Below, piece by piece: positions 11,982 through 19,842 of a stretch of 64,000 bases of DNA. The stretch comes from Elioraea thermophila (ex Habib et al. 2022) (GTDB taxonomy: Bacteria; Pseudomonadota; Alphaproteobacteria; Acetobacterales; Acetobacteraceae), in assembly GCF_003336755.1 (NCBI RefSeq), contig NZ_QMDI01000005.1:62001-126000 (forward strand). The letters are read 5' to 3'. The notes under the pieces were generated by a model that saw only the letters and a list, made by a program, of their open reading frames with translations, did not search any database and had not been told where the DNA came from. The translations under genes were made by a program, and so were the position numbers. Within the stretch, counting starts at the first letter, position 1; every line of letters starts with the position of its first letter.

Positions 11982-12883
11982 GCCGCGCACCGCACGCGGG
12001 CGAGGTGGCCGTGCAGGGGCTCGCCCGGCAGGGCTTCCGCCAGGATGGCGCGGGCGGCGAGCAGCCGATCGAGATCCACCCCCGTGCGCAGTCCCATGTC
12101 CTCGAACATCCAGACGAGATCCTCGGTCGCCACGTTGCCCGAAGCCCCCGGCGCGAAGGGGCAGCCGCCGAGCCCGGCGAGGGAGGAATCGAAGGCGCGG
12201 ATGCCCTCCTCCAGGCCGGCAACGGCGTTGGCGAGCCCCCGGCCGCGCGTGTCGTGCAAGTGGAGCCCGACGAGGCGTTCGCCCACGCCCGCGCGCACCG
12301 CGCGGACGAGCCGCTTCACCTGGGCGGGGTTGGCGTGGCCCACCGTGTCGGCGAGCCCGATCTCCTCCACCCCGGCTTCGGCCAGGGCTTCGGCGAGCCG
12401 CACCACGTCCCCTTCCGGCACCGTGCCCTGCAGCGTGCAGCCGAAGGCCGTGGAGATGCCGACCGCGACCTCGGCCGGCGGGTCGGCGTCGCGGGCGAGG
12501 GCGAGGATCTCCGCCACCTGCGCCACCGCCTGCTCGGGCTCCATGCGGATGTTGGCGCGGCTGTGCGCGCGCGAGGCGGAGACGGGCACGGTGAGCTTGC
12601 GCGCCCCAGCGGCGAGCGCCCGTTCCGCCCCCTTGCGGTTGGGCACCAGCACGACGATCGAGACGCCTTCTATACGCTTCGCCGCCGCCACCACCTCGGC
12701 CGTGTCGGCCATGGCGGGGACGAGGTCGGGGCGGACGAAGGAGCCGACCTCGATCTCCGGCAGGCCGGCTTCGGCGAGTGCGGCGATCCAGCGGATCTTG
12801 TCCGCGGTCGTCATCCGCCCGCGCGCGTTCTGCAACCCGTCCCGGGGCCCGACCTCGCAGATGGTGACGTCGCGCTCGCTCAT
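11978..12883 (-). CDS. Hydroxymethylglutaryl-CoA lyase family enzyme
   Basis: A 301-residue TIM-barrel lyase of the HMG-CoA lyase/homocitrate synthase superfamily. It has the metal and substrate motif VGPRDGLQN, the metal-binding HLHDTRGRGL, and the family signature GLGGCPFAPGASGN with the active-site Cys. HMG-CoA lyase makes acetoacetate and acetyl-CoA at the end of leucine breakdown; related lyases cleave citramalyl-CoA. The coupled downstream CoA transferase suggests the free acid is activated first. The ATG is preceded by a purine-rich site. Confidence 0.92.
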   Translation of the reverse strand: MSERDVTICEVGPRDGLQNARGRMTTADKIRWIAALAEAGLPEIEVGSFVRPDLVPAMADTAEVVAAAKRIEGVSIVVLVPNRKGAERALAAGARKLTVPVSASRAHSRANIRMEPEQAVAQVAEILALARDADPPAEVAVGISTAFGCTLQGTVPEGDVVRLAEALAEAGVEEIGLADTVGHANPAQVKRLVRAVRAGVGERLVGLHLHDTRGRGLANAVAGLEEGIRAFDSSLAGLGGCPFAPGASGNVATEDLVWMFEDMGLRTGVDLDRLLAARAILAEALPGEPLHGHLARVRCAA

Positions 12884-12931
12884 CCCTCGCTCGCCTTTGC
12901 GCCGGGACCATCGGGCCGGACCGGGTTGCGG

Positions 12932-13495
12932 TCAACGCCCCTGCCGCCAATGTTCAGGCGGGTCGAAGCTGCCGGCCCAAAGCCCGCGCCCGTGCCAGCG
13001 GGCAATCCACTCGTCGACGACATAGGCGTCCGAATAGCGCCGATACGCGACTGCCCACCCCTCGCGCACCAGCCAGCGGTTGAGGTTTTCGCCATCCACC
13101 GTGCAGAGTGCGACCAGGCGACCGAAGCGATCGGTCGTAACACCGCGGCACGAGACGAGGCGGCCGGCGACGCGCTGGGCAAGCGCGAACGCCGCCTCGC
13201 GCCCGCAAGCCCAGGCGACCCCGTCGCGGAGGCAGCTCTGGTCGAGCTCCGGCGCGTCCACGCCGTGCAGGCGGATCCGTCTGCCGGCGATGGTCAGCGT
13301 GTCGCCGTCATGCACGCGGGCAGGGCCCTGCACGGTGCCGTCCATCCCCTCGGTGCCGAGCCGGGCGGGCACCCGGCTGGTCAGCCACACCCCGGCCAGG
13401 GAAGCAGCGGCGAACAGGGCGACGATCGCGCCGAGGGCGCGGCGTCGCTTGCCGCGATGCCACCACCACGGGCTGCTGCGACGGCGCGACCACAT
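12932..13495 (-). CDS. Membrane-anchored or exported thermonuclease-family protein (SNase)
   Basis: A 187-residue staphylococcal-nuclease-like protein. A positively charged N-terminus with many Arg and Trp is followed by one hydrophobic segment (about residues 21-39), giving a signal anchor or signal peptide. The nuclease domain begins ARVHDGDTLTIAGRRIRLHGVDAPELDQSC, with the catalytic Arg/Glu positions carried by RIRLHG and PELDQ, and ends YRRYSDAYVVDEW. The start is supported by AGGAGGG 5 bases upstream. Probably acts on extracytoplasmic nucleic acid. Confidence 0.9.
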   Translation of the reverse strand: MWSRRRSSPWWWHRGKRRRALGAIVALFAAASLAGVWLTSRVPARLGTEGMDGTVQGPARVHDGDTLTIAGRRIRLHGVDAPELDQSCLRDGVAWACGREAAFALAQRVAGRLVSCRGVTTDRFGRLVALCTVDGENLNRWLVREGWAVAYRRYSDAYVVDEWIARWHGRGLWAGSFDPPEHWRQGR

Positions 13496-13622
13496 CGTTC
13501 CCTCCTAGCCGACGCCGTCGAGTCGGGCGACCGCGTTCGGGAGAGCGGAAGGCAAGCGGCGACGGGTTAGGCACGGGGTGAATGACCGCGTGGAATCGTC
13601 CATGCGTGGGGTGTCGAAAAAC

Positions 13623-13650
13623 TTGACGGTTCGATGACGCGGCCTGATAT
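13623..13650 (+). promoter_or_regulatory. Candidate promoter for the PEP-CTERM gene
   Basis: TTGACG (13623-13628) and TGATAT (13645-13650), 16 bases apart, sit in an AT-rich patch that contrasts with its surroundings. A perfect GTGTC-A-GACAC inverted repeat (13670-13680) lies 20 bases after the -10, where a repressor could bind. The rest of the 259-base gap 13496-13754 shows nothing else I recognise. Confidence 0.5.
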
Positions 13651-13754
13651 CGTAACGAAAAATCGTATTGTGTCAGACACTTGCCATTTTGGCTCCGGAA
13701 TTGCTCGGCCTCGCGCCGCAACCCGCCGCACGCGGCCGACCCGAAAGGAGACCC

Positions 13755-14444
13755 ATGACCCGCACCCTGCCCTTCGCCGCCGCCCTGGGGCTCGCCGCCC
13801 TGGCCGCCGCCCCGGCCCAGGCCAACCTGCTGATCAACCCGGGGTTCGAAAGCGGGCTGACGGGATGGACGACGAGCGGGAACGTGTTCGACATTTCATG
13901 CGCGGGGATCCCGCCTGGTTGCGCACCTGGCGGTGGAAGCAGGATCGCTACGCTGAACGATGCCTCGCTGCCCAACACGGGCATCGGCAGCGCAAGCCTC
14001 AGCCGGGCGGTCACCGTGCCCGGCCCCGGCACCTTCGCGTTCGGCGCGGTGTTCTCCTACGCGACCGTCCTGCCCGCCGCCGGCAACTTCACGCAGGGGC
14101 AGATCTCGCTCACCGTGCAGGGTGGAGGGCCTTCGGTGACCCTCGGCTTCGACCCGAACGCGCTCGCCAGCCAGTTCACCATCTCCGGCTTCGCCGGCTT
14201 CTCCTTCACCGCCTGGATCCCGCTCTCCGGCACCCTCGCTTACGCCGGCCCCGGGCCGGCGAGCCTGCTGCTCACCATCAGCGTGCAGAACGCGACGGCG
14301 GACAACCGCCTGGTCCTCGACGTCGACAACGTCTTCCTGCGCGCGGTCACGGTCGAGGTGCCGGAGCCGGCGGCACTCGCTCTGCTCGGCCTGGGGCTGG
14401 TTGCCCTCGCCGCGCTGCGCCGCGCCGCCCCCGCGCGGGCCTGA
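13755..14444 (+). CDS. PEP-CTERM sorting domain protein
   Basis: A 229-residue exported protein. The ATG at 13755 follows AAAGGAG and begins a signal peptide (about residues 1-23, cut after AQA). The mature part starts NLLINPGFESGLTGW, a beta-sandwich opening common in surface and matrix proteins of this class. The C-terminus is the tripartite PEP-CTERM signal: VPEP, a hydrophobic helix, then an Arg-rich tail. In this family an exosortase recognises the tail for export and envelope or matrix attachment. No exosortase or EPS gene is in the window. It converges directly on the ELM1-like gene with no intergenic base. Confidence 0.92.
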   Translation: MTRTLPFAAALGLAALAAAPAQANLLINPGFESGLTGWTTSGNVFDISCAGIPPGCAPGGGSRIATLNDASLPNTGIGSASLSRAVTVPGPGTFAFGAVFSYATVLPAAGNFTQGQISLTVQGGGPSVTLGFDPNALASQFTISGFAGFSFTAWIPLSGTLAYAGPGPASLLLTISVQNATADNRLVLDVDNVFLRAVTVEVPEPAALALLGLGLVALAALRRAAPARA

Positions 14445-15413
14445 TCAGCCGAGCCAGCCCCGCGCGCGGATCTCCGCCGCCACCCGCCCCGCCTCGTCGA
14501 TCGGCACCACCGCAGACGGGGCGGGCTCGCCGAGCCGCGCCACCCTCCCCGCCGCGACCAGGCTCGCCACCAGCCGCGCGTGCCGCCCGGCCGCGTCGCC
14601 CGCGACGAACACGGGGGCGGCGGTCGCGCAGGCCTCGGCCAGCATGGAGACCGAGTCGGCGGTGACCACGATCGCCTCCGCCCAAGCGAGGAACCCCGCG
14701 TAGGGGTTCTCGCCCGCGTCTCCCCAGCGGAACAGGCGGTGCGGCACGCCGGCGAGCGCCTCGGCGATCGCGGCTGAGGCGTGCCTCCCCGTGCGCCGGC
14801 TGGTGCTGACCAGGAACGACCCGCCGGGGAAGCGATCGCGCACGGCGCGGATCAGGCCCCGCGCCTCGGCGTCCGCCATCCTCTGGCCGCGAACGGGCCC
14901 CCCAACCAGCACCGCCACCCGCGGCGAGGGCAGTGTCGGGAGATCGCACCACCGCGTGCGCGCCGCCGCCAGCACGGCGGGCGACAGGCGGTGGCAGGCG
15001 CCGAGGATCGCGATCACATTCGGCGCTTGCGGCGGGCGGTCGTGCTGGCCGAGCACGAGCAGGTCGAAGGAGGATGCGCCGAAGCCCGGCCGCATCGCGT
15101 GCACCGCCCGCGCGCCGTGCTGCTTCAGCCACAGCGCGATGGGGGCGGACCGTCGCCCGGCCGAGATCACGACCCGGGGCCAAGGCGGACGCAGGAGCGC
15201 GCGCGCGGCGGGGCCGAGCCCCGCCAGCGTCGGCCAGGGCCAGGGGAGGCGCGCAAGCGGCCCCCAAGCGAGCGGCACCACGCGCACCGGCACGCCGAGC
15301 CGTTCGGCGATGCCCAAGGCCTGGTTCGCCGTGCCGGGCCGCGGGTCGGCCAGCACCCACACCGATGCCGCGTCCGTCCCCGCCGCCTCGGCCACGGCCT
15401 TACTCGCGCTCAC
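14445..15413 (-). CDS. ELM1/DUF1022-family protein (GT-B-like)
   Basis: A 322-residue protein resembling the bacterial 'mitochondrial fission ELM1-like' family, named after a plant protein. It begins with VWVLADPRPGTANQALGIAE, where the nucleotide-sugar-transferase-like fold starts, followed by the diagnostic ISAGRRSAPIALWLKQ, LVGGPVRG and the late VTADSVSMLAEA. The fold suggests a glycosyltransferase-like enzyme, but bacterial members have no settled function. Divergent from pyrE across about 70 bases. Confidence 0.85.
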   Translation of the reverse strand: MSASKAVAEAAGTDAASVWVLADPRPGTANQALGIAERLGVPVRVVPLAWGPLARLPWPWPTLAGLGPAARALLRPPWPRVVISAGRRSAPIALWLKQHGARAVHAMRPGFGASSFDLLVLGQHDRPPQAPNVIAILGACHRLSPAVLAAARTRWCDLPTLPSPRVAVLVGGPVRGQRMADAEARGLIRAVRDRFPGGSFLVSTSRRTGRHASAAIAEALAGVPHRLFRWGDAGENPYAGFLAWAEAIVVTADSVSMLAEACATAAPVFVAGDAAGRHARLVASLVAAGRVARLGEPAPSAVVPIDEAGRVAAEIRARGWLG

Positions 15414-15427
15414 CCGGCGCCTCGGCG

Positions 15428-15456
15428 TTGTGCGCCCGCCCGCGCGGGGCTACGAA
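15428..15456 (+). promoter_or_regulatory. Candidate promoter for the pyrE-importer operon
   Basis: TTGTGC (15428-15433) and TACGAA (15451-15456) with a 17-base spacer, in the divergent gap between the ELM1-like gene and pyrE. An AGGGAG ribosome binding site follows, before the ATG at 15483. The -10 is only a moderate match. Confidence 0.4.
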
Positions 15457-15482
15457 CGGTGAGGCCCTCGCAGGGAGTTCGC

Positions 15483-16202
15483 ATGTCCGACCGCCACACC
15501 TCCGACTGGGACCGCGACGCCGCGCGCATCACCGCCCGCGCGCTCCTCGACATCAAGGCCGTGAACTTCCGCCCCGAGGAGCCCTACACCTTCACCTCGG
15601 GCTGGAAATCCCCCGTCTACATCGACTGCCGCAAGATCATCTTCTTCCCCCGCGCGCGGGCCAAGATCTGCGAACTCGCCGCCGAGAAGATCGGCCGCCA
15701 CGTCGGCTACGAGGCCTTCGACGTCATCGCCGGCGGCGAAACGGCCGGCATTCCCTTCGCCGCCTGGATCGCCGATCGCCTGCAACTGCCCATGATCTAC
15801 GTGCGCAAGAAGGCGAAGGGCTTCGGGCGCAACGCGCTGATCGAGGGCGACGTGCCGGCGGGCCAGCGCACGCTTCTGGTGGAGGACCTCACCACCGACG
15901 GGCAGTCGAAGATCCGCTTCTGCACCGCGCTGCGCGACGCGGGCGCGATCGTCCACCACACCTTCGTCGTGTTCTTCTACGGGGTCTTCCCCGGCAGTTT
16001 CGAGACACTGCGGCGGATGGACATCGGGCTGCATCACCTCTGCACCTGGTGGGACGTGCTCGAGGTCTGCCGCACGCATCCTTACTTCTCCGACTCGGCA
16101 CTCGCCGAGGTGCGCCGCTTCCTCGACGACCCGGTGGCGTGGTCGAAGGCGCATGGCGGCATCGGGGCGCCGGAGGAGGCGGCGGCGAAGGAGGAGGCGT
16201 GA
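15483..16202 (+). CDS. pyrE: Orotate phosphoribosyltransferase
   Basis: Makes OMP from orotate and PRPP in pyrimidine synthesis. 239 residues; the PRPP-binding motif LLVEDLTTDGQSK is present, as are FTSGWKSPVYIDCRK and the flexible loop YVRKKAKGFGRNA. An extra C-terminal region (about 170-239) makes it longer than the 213-residue E. coli enzyme. The start is supported by AGGGAG. The stop overlaps the GTG of a peptide-importer binding protein (GTGA), an unusual partner. Confidence 0.93.
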   Translation: MSDRHTSDWDRDAARITARALLDIKAVNFRPEEPYTFTSGWKSPVYIDCRKIIFFPRARAKICELAAEKIGRHVGYEAFDVIAGGETAGIPFAAWIADRLQLPMIYVRKKAKGFGRNALIEGDVPAGQRTLLVEDLTTDGQSKIRFCTALRDAGAIVHHTFVVFFYGVFPGSFETLRRMDIGLHHLCTWWDVLEVCRTHPYFSDSALAEVRRFLDDPVAWSKAHGGIGAPEEAAAKEEA

Positions 16203-17896
16203 GCGCGCGCGCCACCCTGCGCGCGATCCTCCGCGCCCCGCGTCGCGCCCTCGCCGCCCTCGCGGTCGGTCTCGCGCTCGCCGCTCCCGCCACGCCCCTC
16301 GCGCGCGACACGCTCACCATCGGCATCACCCAGTATCCTTCCACCCTTCATCCCTCCATCGAATCGATGGCGGCGAAGTCCTACGTGCACGGTTTCACGC
16401 TGCGCCCGATCACCGTGCACGACGCGGAGTGGAAGGTCGTCTGCATGCTCTGCGAGCGCCTGCCGACGATCGAGAACGGCGATGCGGTGCCGGAGATGGC
16501 GCCGAACGGCAACCCGGGCATCGCCGTCACCTACCGCTTGCGCGCCGATTCCGCCTGGGGCGACGGCACGCCGATCACCACCGAAGACATCCTGTTCGCC
16601 TGGGAAGCGGGGCGCGAGGCGGCCACGGGGATCGGGCCCGCCGAGCTCTACCGCTCGCTGCACCGGATCACGGTGATCGATGCGCGGACCTTCACACTCC
16701 ATTTCGACAAGCTCACCTTCGAGTACAACGCGATCAACGAGCTTCGTCCCCTGCCTGCGCATCTCGAGCGCGCGATCTGGCAGGCGGATCCGCGCGCCTA
16801 CCGCACCCGCACGCTGTATGACCGCGAACCGGCGCGGCCTGGACTGTGGTCCGGGCCCTACCGCGTGGTTGCCACCCAAGCCGGCGCCTCGGTCACGCTC
16901 GAGCGCAACCCGGCCTGGCGCGGGCGCGAGCCCGCCTTCCGGCGCATCGTCATCCGCACGGTGGAGAACACCGCCGCGCTGGAGGCGAACCTGCTCGCGG
17001 GCCAAGTGGACATGATCGCGGGCGAACTGGGGCTTCCGCTCGATCAGGCGCTCGCCCTCGAACGCCGTGCCGCGACCCGCTTCCGCTTCCACATCCAGCC
17101 CGGGCTCGTCTACGAGCACATCGACCTCAACCTCGACCTGCCGGCACTCTCCGATCGGCGCGTGCGCGAGGCGCTGGTGCGCGCGATCGACCGCGACCAG
17201 ATCGTGCAGAGGCTGTTCGAAGGCCGCGTGCCGGTGGCGCACTCCTTCGTCAACCCGCTCGATCGCATGCACGACCCCACCGTGCCGCGCATTCCCTTCG
17301 ACCCCGAAGGAGCGCGACGCCTGCTGGAGGAGGCGGGCTGGCGCCCCGGCCCCGACGGCATCCGCCGCAACGCGACAGGCGAACGGCTTTCGCTTGAACT
17401 GATGACCACCGCCGGCAACCGCTCGCGCGAGCTCGTGCAGCAGGTGCTGCAGGGGATGTGGCGCGCGGTCGGCGTCGAGGTGCGCATCCGCAACGAACCG
17501 CCGCGCGTCTTCTTCGGCGAGACCCTCTCGCGCCGCCGCTTCCAGGGCATGGCGCTGTTCGCCTGGATCTCTTCGCCCGAGAACGTGCCGCGCACCATCC
17601 TCCATTCGACCGAGATCCCGACGGAGGCGCGCAACTGGGCGGGGCAGAACTACACGGGCTTCCGCCACGCGGAGATGGACGAGTTGCTCGAACGCCTGCC
17701 GATCACGCTCGAGCCCGAGGCGCGCCGCCCGCTGTGGCGGCGGGTGCAGGAGATCTACGCCACCGAGATCCCGGTGATCCCGCTCTTCTTCCGCGCGGAT
17801 GCGCATATCTGGCCGCGCTGGCTCGAGGGCGTGCGGCCGACGGGGCATCTCGCGCCCTCCTCGCTGTGGGTCGAGGCGTGGCGCGTGGCGCCATGA
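16199..17896 (+). CDS. Peptide-type ABC transporter substrate-binding protein (family 5)
   Basis: A 565-residue periplasmic solute-binding protein. The N-terminal 36 residues form a signal peptide (Arg-rich start, AALAVGLALAAPATPLA core). The mature chain begins DTLTIGITQYPSTLHPS. Family 5 features include TYRLRADSAWGDGTPITTEDILFAWE and the repeated-lobe region FDPEGARRLLEEAGWRP. CMLCERL contains two cysteines that might pair in the periplasm. Its start lies within the pyrE stop, and two permease genes follow, so it provides the ligand specificity of an importer whose ligand is unknown. Confidence 0.93.
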   Translation: MSARATLRAILRAPRRALAALAVGLALAAPATPLARDTLTIGITQYPSTLHPSIESMAAKSYVHGFTLRPITVHDAEWKVVCMLCERLPTIENGDAVPEMAPNGNPGIAVTYRLRADSAWGDGTPITTEDILFAWEAGREAATGIGPAELYRSLHRITVIDARTFTLHFDKLTFEYNAINELRPLPAHLERAIWQADPRAYRTRTLYDREPARPGLWSGPYRVVATQAGASVTLERNPAWRGREPAFRRIVIRTVENTAALEANLLAGQVDMIAGELGLPLDQALALERRAATRFRFHIQPGLVYEHIDLNLDLPALSDRRVREALVRAIDRDQIVQRLFEGRVPVAHSFVNPLDRMHDPTVPRIPFDPEGARRLLEEAGWRPGPDGIRRNATGERLSLELMTTAGNRSRELVQQVLQGMWRAVGVEVRIRNEPPRVFFGETLSRRRFQGMALFAWISSPENVPRTILHSTEIPTEARNWAGQNYTGFRHAEMDELLERLPITLEPEARRPLWRRVQEIYATEIPVIPLFFRADAHIWPRWLEGVRPTGHLAPSSLWVEAWRVAP

Positions 17897-17914
17897 TGAC
17901 CCGCTCCTGAAACG

Positions 17915-18859
17915 ATGCTGCGGCTGGTCGGCGCCCGTCTGGTTCAGGCCGCCGTCACCGTCGTCCTCCTGTCCTTCGCCGCCTACGCCCTGATCGGGCT
18001 GATGCCGGGCGATCCGATCGACCTCGCCATCGCCTCCGACCCGCGCCTTTCCGCGGCGGACGCGGAGCGGTTGCGTGCGCTGCACGGACTCGATCGCCCG
18101 CTCCTCGAGCGCTATCTCGCCTGGGCCGTCTCGGCGCTCGCCGGCGAGTTCGGCTTCTCGCGCCTGTTCGCCGCCCCGGCGCAGGAGGTGCTCGCCGCCG
18201 CCCTCGTCAACTCGCTCGCTCTCCTCCTGCCCACCACGCTCGCTTCGGCCGCGATCGGCATCGCGCTCGGCATCCTGGCCGCGCGGCGCCCGCGCGGCGC
18301 GGTCGACGCGATCATCAATGCCGTCGCCTTCGCCGGCATCGCCATGCCGAGCTTCTGGCTCGCCATCCTGCTGATCATCCTGTTCGCCGTCGTGCTCGGT
18401 TGGCTGCCGGCGGGCGGGCCGCCGCCGGAACCCACCCTCTCCGCCTGGCTTCGCCACCTCGCGCTGCCCTCACTCACCCTCACCACCCTTGGCCTTGCCG
18501 CCTATGCGCGCCAGACCCGGGCGGCGATGATCGAAGCGCTGGGCGAGCCCTGGATCCGCACCGCACGCGCCAAGGGGGCGCCGCCTTCGCGCGTGCTGCT
18601 GCGTCACGCCCTGCCGAACGCGGCGATCCCGATCGTCACCGTCGCTGCGCTGGATTTCGCCACGCTCGTCTCCGGTGCGCTCGTGGTGGAAACCGTGTTC
18701 GCCTGGCCTGGGATGGGCAAGCTCCTGTACGACGCCATCCTCGGCAACGACTACAACGTCGCGCTGCTCGCGCTCCTGCTCGCCGCCCTCGTCACGCTGG
18801 CCGCCTCGCTCGCCGCCGACCTGATCCAGCTCGCCCTCGACCCGAGGCTCAGGCGATGA
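17915..18859 (+). CDS. Dipeptide-type ABC transporter permease (DppB/OppB family)
   Basis: A 314-residue inner-membrane permease. It starts MLRLVGARLVQAAVTVVLLSF and has the early periplasmic motif LMPGDPIDLAIA, the EAA loop IRTARAKGAPPSRVLLRHALPN, and LVVETVFAWPGMGKLLYDAI near the C-terminus. About six membrane segments. It begins 18 bases after the binding protein and overlaps the next permease (ATGA), so the three genes form one unit. Confidence 0.95.
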   Translation: MLRLVGARLVQAAVTVVLLSFAAYALIGLMPGDPIDLAIASDPRLSAADAERLRALHGLDRPLLERYLAWAVSALAGEFGFSRLFAAPAQEVLAAALVNSLALLLPTTLASAAIGIALGILAARRPRGAVDAIINAVAFAGIAMPSFWLAILLIILFAVVLGWLPAGGPPPEPTLSAWLRHLALPSLTLTTLGLAAYARQTRAAMIEALGEPWIRTARAKGAPPSRVLLRHALPNAAIPIVTVAALDFATLVSGALVVETVFAWPGMGKLLYDAILGNDYNVALLALLLAALVTLAASLAADLIQLALDPRLRR

Positions 18860-19740
18860 GCGGCCGCGCGCTCTCCCGGTTCCTCGCCCATCGCGCGGGG
18901 GCCTTCTCCGCCCTCGTCCTCGTCGCGCTCCTCGCCGCCGCGCTCGCCGCACCGATCCTCGCCGAAGCGATGGGGCATGATCCGTTCGCACCCGACCTGT
19001 TCAAGCGCTTCGCCCCGCCTTCCGCCGAACACCCGTTGGGCACGGACGAGTTGGGGCGCGACCTCTTGCTGCGCCTTCTCTACGGCGCGCGCGTATCGCT
19101 CGCGGTGGGCTTGGGTGGCGCGCTCGCCTCCGCGCTCATCGGGCTTGCGGTGGGGCTTGCCGCCGCCTGGTGGGGCGGCCTGGTCGACGCGGTGCTGATG
19201 CGGCTGGCCGACGGCCTCGTCGCGCTGCCTGCGCTCCCCTTGCTGATCGTGCTCGCCGCGGTCGACCCCGCGCGCATCGGCCTGCCGCGCGGGGCGCTCG
19301 CCGCCGATCTCGCGCGCATCATCGTCATCGTCGCCCTGTTCGGCTGGGTGAAGGTGGCGCGCATCACGCGCGCGGCGGCGCTCTCCATCCTGCGCATGGA
19401 CTATGCGCGCGCCGCCATCGCCCTCGGCGTGTCGCCCGCGCGTCTCCTCGCTCGCCATGTGGTGCCCAATCTCGCCGGGCACGTCGCGGTGGCGACCACC
19501 CTCTCCATCGGGGCGGTGATCCTGCTCGAATCCGTACTCTCCTTCCTCGGTTTGGGGATCCAGCCGCCGGCCGCCTCGTGGGGGGCGATGCTCGCCAACG
19601 CGCAGGACCTCGTCTTCTCCGCGCCCATGGCCGCGGTGTGGCCTGGGCTCGCCATCTTCGTCACCGTGGTGGCGACGAACTTCGCCGGCGACGCGCTGGC
19701 CGATGCGCTGGACCCGAAGGCCGAGGCGCGGCGCGGCTGA
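18856..19740 (+). CDS. Dipeptide-type ABC transporter permease (DppC/OppC family)
   Basis: A 294-residue partner permease with HPLGTDELGRDLLLRLLYGAR after TM1, an EAA loop at MDYARAAIALGVSPARLLARHVV, and LSFLGLGIQPPAASWG. It closes the operon: no ATP-binding (DppD/DppF) gene follows, as the next gene is a PhoX-family protein about 100 bases on. The importer must borrow ATPases encoded elsewhere, or the operon has lost them. Confidence 0.95.
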   Translation: MSGRALSRFLAHRAGAFSALVLVALLAAALAAPILAEAMGHDPFAPDLFKRFAPPSAEHPLGTDELGRDLLLRLLYGARVSLAVGLGGALASALIGLAVGLAAAWWGGLVDAVLMRLADGLVALPALPLLIVLAAVDPARIGLPRGALAADLARIIVIVALFGWVKVARITRAAALSILRMDYARAAIALGVSPARLLARHVVPNLAGHVAVATTLSIGAVILLESVLSFLGLGIQPPAASWGAMLANAQDLVFSAPMAAVWPGLAIFVTVVATNFAGDALADALDPKAEARRG

Positions 19741-19842
19741 CTGTCATCGAAAATTCGCCCACGAGGGGCGAGGGCGCGTCTAGTCGGTGAACGAGGCGCG
19801 ACCGCCAGGAGGTTGCGGCCAAGTTGTTCAAGGGAGCGATCG
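19741..19842 (+). promoter_or_regulatory. Leader of the PhoX-family gene with a half PHO-box
   Basis: CTGTCAT, a perfect match to one PhoB half-site, lies at 19741-19747 directly after the permease stop; the expected second half-site 4 bases later matches poorly. A small CGCCC/GGGCG hairpin follows (19756-19770). AGGGAG precedes the ATG at 19843. Phosphate control of a PhoX gene would make biological sense, but the half-site could be chance. Confidence 0.25.
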
